A DNA stretch of 64,000 nucleotides from Lactiplantibacillus garii (GCF_003885105.1 NZ_QWZQ01000001.1:62001-126000); one strand, 5' to 3'. Shown: positions 23,382 to 32,832, counted from the first letter of the stretch. Notes: generated by a model not told the origin, from the letters alone. Program-made: numbers and translations.

Positions 23382-25547
23382 ATGAGCTTAAAAGATTTAA
23401 AGGACGTTACGTATTACGACTTAAATAATGAAATCAACATCCCCGTTAATAATCAGATTCCGTTAAACAAGGATCAGGACGCCCTGGCCGCGTTTTTGGA
23501 ACAAAACGTCAAACCCAACACCAAACAGTTTGCGAGCTTAAAAGACCGCTTCGATTACCTCGAAAGCCATAATTACTTAGAAATGGACGCCGTTAACAAG
23601 TACGACTTTAGCTTCATTGAAAAACTCTACGACTACTTGAAGGCGCAGAACTTTCATTTTAAGACGTTCATGGCCGCGTATAAGTTTTACGCCCAGTACG
23701 CGTTAAAGACAGACGACGGTGATTACTACTTGGAAAACTTCATTGACCGGGTAGCCATGAACGCCCTCTACTTCGCGGACGGCAACGAAACCCTCGCCAT
23801 GGACCTCGCTAACGAAATCATTCATCAACGTTACCAACCCGCAACGCCTAGTTTCTTAAACGCCGGCCGGGCCCGCCGTGGTGAATTAATTTCCTGTTTC
23901 TTGATCCAATCAACCGACGACATGAACTCGATTGGCCGGACGATCAACTCCGCCTTACAATTATCCCGAATCGGCGGCGGGGTCGGGATCAACCTCAGCA
24001 ACTTGCGGGGTGCAGGTGATCCCATCAAGCACATTGATGGTGCGGCCAGCGGCGTTGTCCCAGTCATGAAACTATTGGAAGACAGCTTTTCCTACTCGAA
24101 TCAACTGGGCCAACGTCAAGGTGCCGGGGTCGTTTATCTCAGCGTCTTTCATCCCGACATCATCGCCTTTCTTTCCGCTAAGAAGGAAAACGCCGACGAA
24201 AAGATCCGCTTAAAAACGTTGTCCCTTGGCGTCACCGTTCCGGACAAGTTCTACGAATTAATCAAGGAAGACGCCGACATGTACCTCTTCAGTCCTTACG
24301 GCGTGGAGCGCGAGTACGGCAAACCGTTTTCCTACGTTGACATTACCAAGGAATACGACAACATGGTCAAGAACCCGAACATCAAGAAAACCAAGATCAA
24401 GGCCCGCGACCTCGAAAACGAAATCAGTAAGTTGCAACAGGAATCCGGTTACCCGTACGTCGTTAACATCGATACGGCGAACCGCGATAACCCAATTGAC
24501 GGTAAAATCGTGATGAGCAACCTCTGTTCCGAAGTCATGCAGGTCCAAACACCGTCCCTGATCAACGACCAACAGGAATACGAAAAGCTGGGTACCGATA
24601 TTAGTTGTAACTTGGGGTCCACCAACATCGTTAACTTAATGGCCTCCCCCGACTTTGGGCATTCCGTTGAAGCCATGGTTCGCGCGCTGACCTTCGTCAC
24701 GGACCATTCGAACGTTGACGTCGTCCCTTCCATTCAAAAGGGGAACCACCAGGCGCACACGATCGGCTTAGGAGCCATGGGCTTACACGCCTTCTTCGCT
24801 AAGAACCAGATGGAATACGGCAGCAAAGAATCGGTTGATTTCACGAACATCTACTTCTTGCTTTTAAACTATTGGACACTGAAGGCTTCCAACGAGATCG
24901 CCCGCGAACGCCACGAAACCTTCGTTAACTTCGACAAATCGAAGTACGCCGACGGTTCCTACTTTGATAAATACATTAATAATGACTGGCAACCGAAGTA
25001 CGCTAAAACGGCCGCATTATTTAAGGGAATCTTTATTCCAACCAAGGCCGACTGGGAAGCGTTAAAGACGGCCGTTATGCGTGACGGCTTATACCACCAA
25101 AACCGCATGGCCGTAGCACCGAACGGGTCTATTTCGTACATCAACGACACGACGGCCAGCCTCCATCCAATCATTAATCGGGTGGAAGAACGCCAAGAAA
25201 AGAAAATTGGTAAGATTTATTATCCCGCTCCGTACCTATCTAATGATACAATTGGTTACTATAAGTCAGCTTATGATACTGACATGCGCAAAGTCATTGA
25301 CGTTTACGCCGCCGCACAACAGCACGTTGATCAGGGCATGAGTTTGACCCTCTTCATGCGTTCAACGATTCCAGCTGGCTTATACGAATGGAAAGACGGT
25401 CGGACGAACAAGATGACGACCCGTGACTTAAACATTCTTCGCAACTACGCTTACCGTAAGGGTATCAAGTCGATCTACTACATCCGGACCTTTACGGATG
25501 ATGACGGTGAAGTCGGCGTTAACGAATGTGAAAGCTGCGTAATCTAG
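23382..25547 (+). CDS. nrdE: Class Ib ribonucleoside-diphosphate reductase alpha subunit NrdE
   Basis: NrdE reduces ribonucleoside diphosphates to deoxy forms, using the radical from NrdF and electrons from NrdH. The 721-residue protein carries the N-terminal NrdE domain, the first active-site cysteine in GELISCFLI, IGGGVGINLSNLRG, the radical-site region NLCSEVMQ, and the redox C-terminus CESCVI that interacts with NrdH. It lacks the ATP-cone of class Ia enzymes. The start has SD AGAGGA. Confidence 0.97.
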   Translation: MSLKDLKDVTYYDLNNEINIPVNNQIPLNKDQDALAAFLEQNVKPNTKQFASLKDRFDYLESHNYLEMDAVNKYDFSFIEKLYDYLKAQNFHFKTFMAAYKFYAQYALKTDDGDYYLENFIDRVAMNALYFADGNETLAMDLANEIIHQRYQPATPSFLNAGRARRGELISCFLIQSTDDMNSIGRTINSALQLSRIGGGVGINLSNLRGAGDPIKHIDGAASGVVPVMKLLEDSFSYSNQLGQRQGAGVVYLSVFHPDIIAFLSAKKENADEKIRLKTLSLGVTVPDKFYELIKEDADMYLFSPYGVEREYGKPFSYVDITKEYDNMVKNPNIKKTKIKARDLENEISKLQQESGYPYVVNIDTANRDNPIDGKIVMSNLCSEVMQVQTPSLINDQQEYEKLGTDISCNLGSTNIVNLMASPDFGHSVEAMVRALTFVTDHSNVDVVPSIQKGNHQAHTIGLGAMGLHAFFAKNQMEYGSKESVDFTNIYFLLLNYWTLKASNEIARERHETFVNFDKSKYADGSYFDKYINNDWQPKYAKTAALFKGIFIPTKADWEALKTAVMRDGLYHQNRMAVAPNGSISYINDTTASLHPIINRVEERQEKKIGKIYYPAPYLSNDTIGYYKSAYDTDMRKVIDVYAAAQQHVDQGMSLTLFMRSTIPAGLYEWKDGRTNKMTTRDLNILRNYAYRKGIKSIYYIRTFTDDDGEVGVNECESCVI

Positions 25548-25585
25548 CACTGCAGTACCTTAGATCATTAGGAGGATATCAAACG

Positions 25586-26611
25586 ATGGCAACAGACTTG
25601 GCTTACTACCAAAAATTGCTCAGTAATGGTAACTACAAAGCTATCAACTGGGATCAGGTTTCAGACGCAATCGATAAAAGCACTTGGGAAAAATTAACTG
25701 AACAATTCTGGCTAGACACCCGGATTCCGGTTTCTAACGACATGGCCGACTGGCGGAACTTAGACGATGACCACCGTTGGGTCGTCGGTCACGTTTTTGG
25801 CGGGCTAACTTTGCTCGACACCTTACAGTCTCAGGATGGTTTACAATCGCTCCGGCGACACGTGCTGACTTCCCACGAAACGGCCGTTTTAAACAATATC
25901 CAATTCATGGAATCAGTTCACGCCAAAAGTTACTCAACGATTTTTGAAACGCTGAACACGCCGGACGAAATTAACGAAATTTTTGACTGGAGCGACAGTG
26001 AAGAGTACCTGCAAAATAAGGCACAGTGGATCTACAAGATCTACGATAACGTTGACGAAGACCCCCTGAAGCAAAAGGTGGCTAACGTGTTCCTAGAAAC
26101 GTTCCTGTTCTATTCTGGGTTCTACACCCCGCTCTACTATTTGGGTCACAACCAGTTACCAAACGTCGCCGAAATCATTAAGCTGATTTTACGGGACGAA
26201 AGTGTCCACGGCACCTACATCGGTTACAAGTTCCAGTTAGGCTTTAAGGAACGTAGTGAAAAACAACAGGCCGAATTTAAGGACTGGATGTTTGACTTCC
26301 TCTACAAGCTCTACGAAAACGAAGAAAACTACGTCCACTTAGTTTACGACCAAGTGGGCTGGTCCGACGAAGTGTTGACCTTCAGTCGTTACAACGCGAA
26401 CAAGGCGTTGATGAACTTGGGCCAAGACGCCCTCTTCCCGGACACCGCGGAAGACGTTAACCCGGTCGTCATGAACGGGATTTCAACCGGGACCTCCAAC
26501 CACGACTTCTTCTCACAAGTAGGAAATGGTTACCGTCTGGGCCAAGTTGAAGCAATGCAGGATACCGATTACGACATTGGCGAACCCGATGACGAACGGG
26601 ACCGCGATTAA
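25586..26611 (+). CDS. nrdF: Class Ib ribonucleoside-diphosphate reductase beta subunit NrdF
   Basis: NrdF holds the dimetal-tyrosyl radical cofactor. The 341-residue ferritin-like protein shows ligand motifs in ESVHAKSYSTIF and RDESVHGTYIGYKF, with the C-terminal tail acidic as in NrdF. SD AGGAGG precedes the ATG. It ends the nrdHEF operon, and a terminator follows. Confidence 0.96.
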   Translation: MATDLAYYQKLLSNGNYKAINWDQVSDAIDKSTWEKLTEQFWLDTRIPVSNDMADWRNLDDDHRWVVGHVFGGLTLLDTLQSQDGLQSLRRHVLTSHETAVLNNIQFMESVHAKSYSTIFETLNTPDEINEIFDWSDSEEYLQNKAQWIYKIYDNVDEDPLKQKVANVFLETFLFYSGFYTPLYYLGHNQLPNVAEIIKLILRDESVHGTYIGYKFQLGFKERSEKQQAEFKDWMFDFLYKLYENEENYVHLVYDQVGWSDEVLTFSRYNANKALMNLGQDALFPDTAEDVNPVVMNGISTGTSNHDFFSQVGNGYRLGQVEAMQDTDYDIGEPDDERDRD

Positions 26612-26620
26612 CTTTTAGTC

Positions 26621-26654
26621 AAAAAATGCGGCGCCACGCGTGGGCCGCATTTTT
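26621..26654 (+). terminator. Terminator after nrdF
   Basis: A6 then the stem ATGCGGC/GCCGCAT (26626-26632 with 26644-26650) and T5 form a compact terminator. The next gene starts only 30 bases later. Confidence 0.8.
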
Positions 26655-26683
26655 AATTACAGTTTTTTATTGGAGGAACAGGC

Positions 26684-27259
26684 ATGGCAATTCATAACGT
26701 TTGTGTTTTTTGCGGGTCCAATTCCGGATTAGACCCTAAGTTTGCGGCTAAAACGGTCGCCCTCGGCAAGTACTTGGCCGACAACGATTACCAATTAGTT
26801 TACGGTGGCGGCGATCACGGGTTAATGGGGAAAGTCGCCACGGCAACGCTCGCAAACCACGGTCGGGTCATCGGCATTATCCCGCACTTCTTAGTTGAAC
26901 GCGGACTCGCCCTCAAAGACGTGACCACCTTTGTCGAAACTAAAACGATGACCGAACGTAAAGAAAAAATGTTACACCTAGCGGACGCTTTCATCGTCTT
27001 ACCCGGTGGCTTTGGGACCTTTGAAGAATTCCTTCAAATGTTATCCTGGAGTCAGATGGACATTCACCAAAAACCAATCGCGCTCTACAACGTTGACGGT
27101 TTTTACGACGACCTGGTCGCCATGCTCAAAAAGAGTACGACCATGGGCTTCGCTCCAACCGCAAACATGGACCTCTTCATCGACGGTCACGACCTTGACG
27201 AGATTTTCACCGGGTTCCAAAACTTTAAACACGTGTTACCACCCAAATATACGAACTAA
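26684..27259 (+). CDS. LOG-family protein (TIGR00730 Rossmann fold)
   Basis: A 191-residue protein with FCGSNSGLDP near the N-terminus, YGGGDHGLMGKVA and the family signature PGGFGTFEE. The family is often misannotated as lysine decarboxylase; characterised members hydrolyse nucleoside 5'-monophosphates (cytokinin riboside phosphoribohydrolase). In lactobacilli the role is unknown. It follows nrdF but sits behind a terminator, so the link to nucleotide metabolism is only suggestive. Confidence 0.88.
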   Translation: MAIHNVCVFCGSNSGLDPKFAAKTVALGKYLADNDYQLVYGGGDHGLMGKVATATLANHGRVIGIIPHFLVERGLALKDVTTFVETKTMTERKEKMLHLADAFIVLPGGFGTFEEFLQMLSWSQMDIHQKPIALYNVDGFYDDLVAMLKKSTTMGFAPTANMDLFIDGHDLDEIFTGFQNFKHVLPPKYTN

Positions 27260-27283
27260 ATTGCAGATCACGCATGCTTAATT

Positions 27284-27326
27284 AAAATCAGCGGGCTACT
27301 CATTAAGAGTGACCCGCTGATTTTAG
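27284..27326. terminator. Terminator between the LOG-family gene and the XRE gene
   Basis: AAAATCAGCGGG pairs with CCCGCTGATTTTA across a 17-base loop (27284-27295 with 27313-27325). A/T flanks on both strands suit the two convergent genes. Confidence 0.8.
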
Positions 27327-27359
27327 TTGACGATACTAAATTCAAACAAAATCTTGGCG

Positions 27360-28028
27360 TTAGTCCCAGAACTTCCAGCTCGCTCGGGGGCCGTCCTGAC
27401 GGAAGTGGTACTTTAAATAAACGTTGCCGGCCTGCTCACGCATGACGCCGGGAATTTGCTTGCGCGTCACTAACCGAATCCCACTAACCGACGCTCCCCG
27501 GTGCTGAACGAGCGCCCAGCGGTACTTGGTGCCGTGCTGTCCCGTCGTTAGTTTTAACCAGCTCCCCGCACCAAACGGGTCATCCGCCACGAAGGCGTCC
27601 ACCGTCTGAGTTGTTTGGCTAGCAGGTAACACGGCGTAACCCCGCTTAGTGGTTAAAAACGGGTTGTAGCGGTCAACCAAGCTGTTTTGGTAGCGGTGAC
27701 CCCAACTCAACAATCCCAGCCCCCCGCTAATTAATAGAATGACGCAAATTAGGCCCACCAACCACCGCTGATAACGCCGTTTTAAGCGGACGTCCCGGCT
27801 AATTTGTTGTACGACCGGTGCTACCGTGACCCGCTTTGCCTTCAGCAACGTGTCTAGTGAAACTGCCAAGTGGTCACTTAACGCCACTAGCGTATCTAAA
27901 TTGGGGTAGGTACTCCCATTTTCCCACCGTGAAACGGTCTGCCGGGTCACGTGCAATTGGTCAGCCAGGGATTGTTGCGTCCAGCCCCGGGCCTCCCGCT
28001 CCCGTTTTAACTGCGTTCCTAAATCCAT
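27360..28028 (-). CDS. XRE-family regulator with a membrane anchor
   Basis: A 222-residue protein. Residues 5-60 form a Cro/CI-type helix-turn-helix (WTQQSLADQLHVTRQTVSRW). One transmembrane helix around LVGLICVILLISGGLGLL follows, then an extracytoplasmic domain of about 110 residues I do not recognise. The ATG at 28028 has AAAGGA 9 bases upstream, so I prefer it to 28058. The architecture suggests a regulator that senses a signal at the membrane; target genes are unknown. It lies downstream of mprF behind a terminator. Confidence 0.82.
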   Translation of the reverse strand: MDLGTQLKREREARGWTQQSLADQLHVTRQTVSRWENGSTYPNLDTLVALSDHLAVSLDTLLKAKRVTVAPVVQQISRDVRLKRRYQRWLVGLICVILLISGGLGLLSWGHRYQNSLVDRYNPFLTTKRGYAVLPASQTTQTVDAFVADDPFGAGSWLKLTTGQHGTKYRWALVQHRGASVSGIRLVTRKQIPGVMREQAGNVYLKYHFRQDGPRASWKFWD

Positions 28029-28125
28029 CTGATCAAATCCTTTCCACCCTTCCAGCATGCAACCCTACGCCCGCTTTGTCGAGCAACTCCCCCGTTACAT
28101 CCCGTCACGACGGACGTTACAATGC

Positions 28126-28225
28126 CAAAAAACGGGGCTGTGACAAAAGCCACAGCCCCGTTTTCATCTCCAAATAATTATGCGCTAAAAGTCAGCGGGC
28201 TCCGCTTAACCGACTTTTGGCACAC
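28126..28225 (-). repeat. Structured 3'-end repeat, copy 2 (short form), with the mprF terminator
   Basis: Read on the minus strand after mprF this block is GTGTGCCAAAAGTCGGTTA, AAGCGGAGCCCGCTGACTTTT, AATTATTTGGAGATGA, then a GC-rich terminator (GGGGCTGTG paired with CACAGCCCC, 28134-28142 with 28151-28159, ending in T6). All four blocks match copy 1 at 1363-1533 in order and in orientation relative to the upstream gene. Confidence 0.8.
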
Positions 28226-28235
28226 CCTGGCCGCA

Positions 28236-30854
28236 TTAATGCCGTGAATTATTTTGTAGCCGCTTCGGTACTAGGAACGTGTGGTGACCCCTGCGCTTAT
28301 TGACCCGCGTGTTAACCACTTGTAAGAGTTGCAGGATCGTAAAGATCAGTGAATTCCGTTTGCGGTACGCAATGTATTTCGGTTCCCATTCGGTCACGTA
28401 TTTTTCCTTATACGACCGCAAGCCTTGAAAACCATACAGCTGATACCCGTACTCGTAAATCAAGTGGGCAATTTTTTCCTGGATAAAACTGTAACGCGAG
28501 ACCCCCACCCCGGATAACGGGGCCATTCCCATGTTAAAGGTTGCAAAACCCTGATCACGGGCCTGTTCAAACAGGTGCACAAAGACTGTATCCATGATCC
28601 CAGACGGGGCGTCCGCACTCGACCGCATTAAGTCGATCGACGTCACCTGGTCATTCCCCTGGGGCATAATGTTAGCAAACGCCACGATCTTGTGTTCGGG
28701 ACTGTATACGACCGCAATTGGGGCCTGATTGAGGTACGTTTCGTCAAAGAATCCTAGGGAAAAGCCCTTTTCGGTTTCCCCAGCGAGCCAACTATCCGAA
28801 ACGGCTTTGAGTTCGCGCATCGTTTCCGCGGTAAACGGTGGTTGTAACAATTCAAACTGGTAGTTATCCCGCTTAAACTTATTCATCAAGGCCCGCTCAC
28901 CGCGTAGGCGTTTACCAGCCAAGCTAAAATCAGCTAACTTAACGTGGCCCTCCTCACCCGTTTTGATGAAGTCAAAGCCCATTTCGTGCAAGCGCATCGT
29001 TAAGCTTTCACTAATTTCGTAAAAGACCAGTGAGCAGCCGTCGCTATCGGCATCGTCCATCAGTTGTTCCAACCCGGCTTGGAGTTGATCCTGGTTGCCG
29101 AACGGTTCTCCCATAATGATCAGTTTATCCGCCTTTTTTTGGTATAAAAAGATCAACTGGTCCTCACCAGCCACTTGGTAATAGTAGGCTAGCTTATCAT
29201 TTAAATAGGCCAAATGTGAAATTTCATTGCCACCATACGTGTCAATGACGTGCTTGACTCGTTGAGCATCCATCGTTTGACCAATTCGAGCGTTATGACC
29301 GGCCGCAAAGTAGCGGTACATTAAAATCAAAATCATGGCCGCTAAAACCAGCCCAATGACCCCGAAAACCCACAGCTTTTGCGACGGGAAGAACAGGGCC
29401 TCCGGAACCGCGTGGCGGTGGTGAATCTGGGGAGCGTTATAGACCCCAACGATCGTGTACAGAATAAAGGTGATCACGTACACGCAACCGACCCACAGCG
29501 TTTGTCCCCACGAAAATGACAAGTGTTCCCGGTAATAGGCCCGCCTGGACAGGACAACTAGTGCCAGGATCACCACTAGGAAAATAATGAATTTCATTGA
29601 AATTGCGTCGTAAACTACCAACCAGCGAATGGTGTTCAAAATGGCCACGAGTAAAACGACCACGGTCGGCCAAAACGCCTTTTTGACCCGCCCAGCGGTT
29701 CCTAAGGCCACCCCAATCAGTAGAAAGGCCATCACAATACTGCTGGCCTGGTTAATGAAGAAAAAAGTGTACGGGTAGAATTGCAGAAACAGTTTATTGT
29801 TGTACGCAAAGTTCGGCACCGTCGACATCAGTAACATCAAGAAGCCCGACGCGTACAAAAAGACCGTTAACGCCATCTGTGCGAAGCGTTGTAATGCAAC
29901 CTTGGGGATGCCTTCCAAATGTTCGTTAAACCGGTGACCGGTATCGTGTACGAACAACGCCAACCCAATCGCAAACGGGATGATATAGTAGAATAATCGG
30001 TAAAACAGGAGCCACGCCACCGCGTCCGGTCGCGAAACTCCGACCGCGCCCAGTCCAAAGATCATGAACACGTCAAAGGACCCAATTCCTCCGGGGACCA
30101 TCGAAACCTCCCCGACAACCGAGGCAATCACAAACAACGGTACGACGGCGGCAAAGTCGATCGGTAAGTGCATAAAGTTCCCAATCAGTAAGAAAAACAG
30201 GACACACCCGGTCCACTCACCAAATGACCCACTCAGCAACCGGACCACGTTGCCCATGGTCAACCCATCGAAAAATTCCGAGTCGTTAACGCGGGTAAAA
30301 ATGAAGATGGCCGGGAAGTACAGCGCCCCACCGACTAACCAGATCCAGTAACTACCGTACACGTTCCCGATGCCAAAACCGTAGACCAGAACTAACGAGA
30401 TCATACAGTAAATTGACAGTCCAGAAACTAAAAATAACGCGATTTTCGAAATGGCAAAAACAATTTGCTTCTTCGTTGCCGACTTATTATAAAAATTTGC
30501 TCGCAATGAGGCGCCTAAGACCCCACCGAAGCCCCCAATGTTAGTAAACGTATTCGTAATCCACCCGGCTTTAAAAATGTACCCGAGAGAATAGTGATTG
30601 GGCAAAAATTTGGTGATCATCACGTCGTACGTCAACATTGGCGTAACCGCAATGATCCCAATGACGACCATGCTGAGGAGGTGCCACCAACTTTGCGAAG
30701 CGAGGGCGGTAGCTAATTGTTCCCCACTAACTTCCTTCGCAATTTTGCCGACCTCCGTGATCACAAACAACAGGACGGAAAAAACGAATAGGGCTTTGAT
30801 CATACCCATCCGTTTATTCAGTACCGCGCCCATTTTCTGTAACGCTGCCTTCAA
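28236..30854 (-). CDS. mprF: Phosphatidylglycerol lysyltransferase/flippase MprF
   Basis: MprF adds lysine from Lys-tRNA to phosphatidylglycerol and flips the product outward, lowering sensitivity to cationic peptides. The protein of about 872 residues has an N-terminal flippase part with 12-14 hydrophobic helices (about residues 10-520) and a C-terminal cytoplasmic GNAT-like synthase domain (DUF2156; DLMRSSADAPSGIMD, FNMGMAPLSGVG). I choose the TTG at 30854, which follows GGGGGA by 7-8 bases; the frame is open up to an ATG at 30914, but that part looks like promoter sequence. The lipid headgroup (Lys or Ala) cannot be told from sequence. Confidence 0.93.
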   Translation of the reverse strand: MKAALQKMGAVLNKRMGMIKALFVFSVLLFVITEVGKIAKEVSGEQLATALASQSWWHLLSMVVIGIIAVTPMLTYDVMITKFLPNHYSLGYIFKAGWITNTFTNIGGFGGVLGASLRANFYNKSATKKQIVFAISKIALFLVSGLSIYCMISLVLVYGFGIGNVYGSYWIWLVGGALYFPAIFIFTRVNDSEFFDGLTMGNVVRLLSGSFGEWTGCVLFFLLIGNFMHLPIDFAAVVPLFVIASVVGEVSMVPGGIGSFDVFMIFGLGAVGVSRPDAVAWLLFYRLFYYIIPFAIGLALFVHDTGHRFNEHLEGIPKVALQRFAQMALTVFLYASGFLMLLMSTVPNFAYNNKLFLQFYPYTFFFINQASSIVMAFLLIGVALGTAGRVKKAFWPTVVVLLVAILNTIRWLVVYDAISMKFIIFLVVILALVVLSRRAYYREHLSFSWGQTLWVGCVYVITFILYTIVGVYNAPQIHHRHAVPEALFFPSQKLWVFGVIGLVLAAMILILMYRYFAAGHNARIGQTMDAQRVKHVIDTYGGNEISHLAYLNDKLAYYYQVAGEDQLIFLYQKKADKLIIMGEPFGNQDQLQAGLEQLMDDADSDGCSLVFYEISESLTMRLHEMGFDFIKTGEEGHVKLADFSLAGKRLRGERALMNKFKRDNYQFELLQPPFTAETMRELKAVSDSWLAGETEKGFSLGFFDETYLNQAPIAVVYSPEHKIVAFANIMPQGNDQVTSIDLMRSSADAPSGIMDTVFVHLFEQARDQGFATFNMGMAPLSGVGVSRYSFIQEKIAHLIYEYGYQLYGFQGLRSYKEKYVTEWEPKYIAYRKRNSLIFTILQLLQVVNTRVNKRRGHHTFLVPKRLQNNSRH

Positions 30855-31103
30855 AGTTAATTCCCCCAATAGTTTAATTGTTCTTATTATCGCAATCTTA
30901 TCAGATTTATACAACCGTTGACGGGAGTTTTAAAGGGAGCTTAACCAGCAGTGTAATTGACTTTTAATAAACTGACATTATCATCACCACGCTCACGACG
31001 GTTCATCACGTCAGTGTTTGTTCATCACAACTAAAAAAGCGCTTTACCCCACTTTTTCCTTCTTATATAATTAAATTAATAATTTACATAGGGGGGAACC
31101 ACC

Positions 31104-31727
31104 ATGCATGGTCCAAAAAGGATTTTAATGACCCTACTGAGTTTGACGTTACTGGCGGGATGCACGTCAACCACCAGTAAGGGGACGTCAGCCAAGGATA
31201 CCAGTATCAAGACCACCTACGTTTCGAAACGCACAAAGGCCAACCGTGCCGCCTGGGCGTCCGCTAAGGCGGCTAGTCGGGCCTGTGCCGCGTCCGCTAA
31301 GAAACTGGATGAATCAGCAAGCACCCTCGCCAAAGCCGATGATCAGGCTAGCTCACAGGCAGAATCGCTGAGTGACCGGCGCGCCTCGTCAATTGCCGCC
31401 GTCAAAGCAGCCTCGTCTTCGGCCGCATCCGTTGCCTTGGCCCAGTCAAAGGCTGCGTCTAAGACCGCTGCCAGCGCCGCAAAAGCTAGTTCAACGGCAG
31501 CCAAGCAAGCCGCCGCAACTCAACGCAGTTCCACTAAGACCACCCGGGCTAATAATTTTTCGGGTGACACCAATACGGCCCAAAGTGGCCGCATCGTCGG
31601 CAACAGCCGCTCAAAGATCTACCACGTCGAAACCGGGCAGAATTACCGGATGGCGGGTAAAAATGCCGTTTACTTCAATACGGAAGCCCAGGCTCAGGCC
31701 GCCGGTTACCGTAAGTCATTACGCTAG
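31104..31727 (+). CDS. Ala/Ser-rich lipoprotein with a C-terminal motif shared with lactobacillar nucleases
   Basis: A 207-residue lipoprotein with signal peptide and lipobox LLAGC (Cys20). About residues 45-145 are a low-complexity Ala/Ser/Lys coiled-coil-like rod. The last 45 residues (GRIVGNSRSKIYHV ... VYFNTEAQAQAAGYRKS) resemble the small Ada-type metal-binding motif often fused to DNA-entry nucleases. The usual cysteine is absent here (YHVETGQNY). The adjacent gene encodes such a nuclease, with 11 bases between them. It may be a cell-surface partner of the nuclease; this is inferred. Confidence 0.7.
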   Translation: MHGPKRILMTLLSLTLLAGCTSTTSKGTSAKDTSIKTTYVSKRTKANRAAWASAKAASRACAASAKKLDESASTLAKADDQASSQAESLSDRRASSIAAVKAASSSAASVALAQSKAASKTAASAAKASSTAAKQAAATQRSSTKTTRANNFSGDTNTAQSGRIVGNSRSKIYHVETGQNYRMAGKNAVYFNTEAQAQAAGYRKSLR

Positions 31728-31738
31728 GGGGGGCTAAT

Positions 31739-32716
31739 ATGGAAATCTTAATGCTGTTAGCACTAATTAGCGCCCTCATCTGGGTTGGCTGGCACGTTAC
31801 GTTGCCGTCTGAACGTCAGCGCCACCGAAAATTATGGTTGCTTGCCGGACTGTTGCTATTGACGTTAGGGACGTTGGGCGGTTGTGGCAGTCCCACTTCT
31901 ACCAAAACGCAAACCAGGCACGTGACCAAGACCCACTGGGTCACGCCCACCAACGACCACGAGTTGGCTTCTTTAAAATCTGCCAACTCCAGTTCCATGA
32001 GCAGTTTAAAGGCGGCAGCGACCAGCTTAGCTAAGCACCAAAAAAAGGTTGATCAATTAAAGGCTAAAAATCAAGCCGCGGGGGCAACCAAGCCAACTGC
32101 GGCCACGACCGTTAAAACGGGTAGTAATCCAAGCAACGCAGCGTTAGCTGATAAAACGTATGCGGGCCAACAAACCGTGGCCGTTAACCATAACCAACCG
32201 GCGTTTAGTCGGAGTGACCTCGGTACGGGTCACGGGGCTTGGCAAAAATACGGCGCTCTCGATAACTTAAACCGGGCGACGGGCGCCGACGCCCTCCTCA
32301 ACCAGTCGTTAATGCCCACAACCAAGCGGGAAGCTCTCAACGTGGACCCCACCGGCTGGCATAATAAACGAATCAGCAGCGGTTGGCTCTATAACCGCAG
32401 CCACCTGATTGGTTACCAACTAACCGGTCAAAATAACAACTGGAAAAATTTGATCACTGGAACCCGAAGCCTTAACGATCCGGAAATGGTCACCTACGAA
32501 AACCAAGTGGCCGATTACCTCAAGGAAAACCCTAAGCACTACGTTCGCTATCAAGTTAAACCAATTTTTAAGGGTAACGAACTGTTAGCCCGGGGCGTTC
32601 AAATGCGGGGCCAATCCATCGGCGACAACCGCGTTAGTTTCAACGTTTATATTTTTAACGTTCAACCAGGCGTTACTTTGAATTACAAAACTGGAACCAG
32701 TCGCATTAGCAATTAA
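31739..32716 (+). CDS. DNA/RNA non-specific endonuclease (EndA/DNA-entry type)
   Basis: A 325-residue secreted or anchored nuclease. The beta-beta-alpha-metal active site is LYNRSHLIGYQLTGQNNN with the following WKNLITGTR; His in NRSHL is the general base and the Asn residues bind the metal. The N-terminus is unusual: one hydrophobic helix (residues 2-20) is followed by a second (about 31-48) that ends in a lipobox-like LGGC. The middle is Lys/Ala/Thr-rich. It forms a pair with the lipoprotein upstream and is preceded by a strong AGGGGGGG SD. It could act in DNA uptake or nutrient scavenging. Confidence 0.85.
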   Translation: MEILMLLALISALIWVGWHVTLPSERQRHRKLWLLAGLLLLTLGTLGGCGSPTSTKTQTRHVTKTHWVTPTNDHELASLKSANSSSMSSLKAAATSLAKHQKKVDQLKAKNQAAGATKPTAATTVKTGSNPSNAALADKTYAGQQTVAVNHNQPAFSRSDLGTGHGAWQKYGALDNLNRATGADALLNQSLMPTTKREALNVDPTGWHNKRISSGWLYNRSHLIGYQLTGQNNNWKNLITGTRSLNDPEMVTYENQVADYLKENPKHYVRYQVKPIFKGNELLARGVQMRGQSIGDNRVSFNVYIFNVQPGVTLNYKTGTSRISN

Positions 32717-32720
32717 TCGC

Positions 32721-32768
32721 AAAATAGCCATTGAAGCGGTTGAAGTCCGGGTTCAATGGCTATTTTTT
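32721..32768 (+). terminator. Terminator after the nuclease gene
   Basis: AAAATAGCCATTGAA pairs with TTCAATGGCTATTTT (32721-32735 with 32752-32766), followed by T-rich sequence. Confidence 0.85.
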
Positions 32769-32771
32769 CGC

Positions 32772-32807
32772 AAAAAAAAGCGCACTCACCGAAGTGAGTG
32801 CGTTTTT
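32772..32807 (-). terminator. Terminator after rplL
   Basis: CGCACTCAC/GTGAGTGCG (32781-32789 with 32794-32802, loop CGAA) is followed on the minus strand by T8. It closes rplJ-rplL and also has T5 on the other side. Confidence 0.88.
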
Positions 32808-32832
32808 AGATGTCGTTCCTTTAAGTAAGAAA

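Noticed and set aside
24258-24572. 104-residue minus-strand ORF within nrdE
   Set aside because: It lies wholly within a conserved gene on the other strand, and its composition reflects the nrdE codons.
26684-27259. Lysine decarboxylase
   Set aside because: The PGGFGTFEE motif is that of LOG-family phosphoribohydrolases. The decarboxylase name is a common misannotation, and no PLP site is present.
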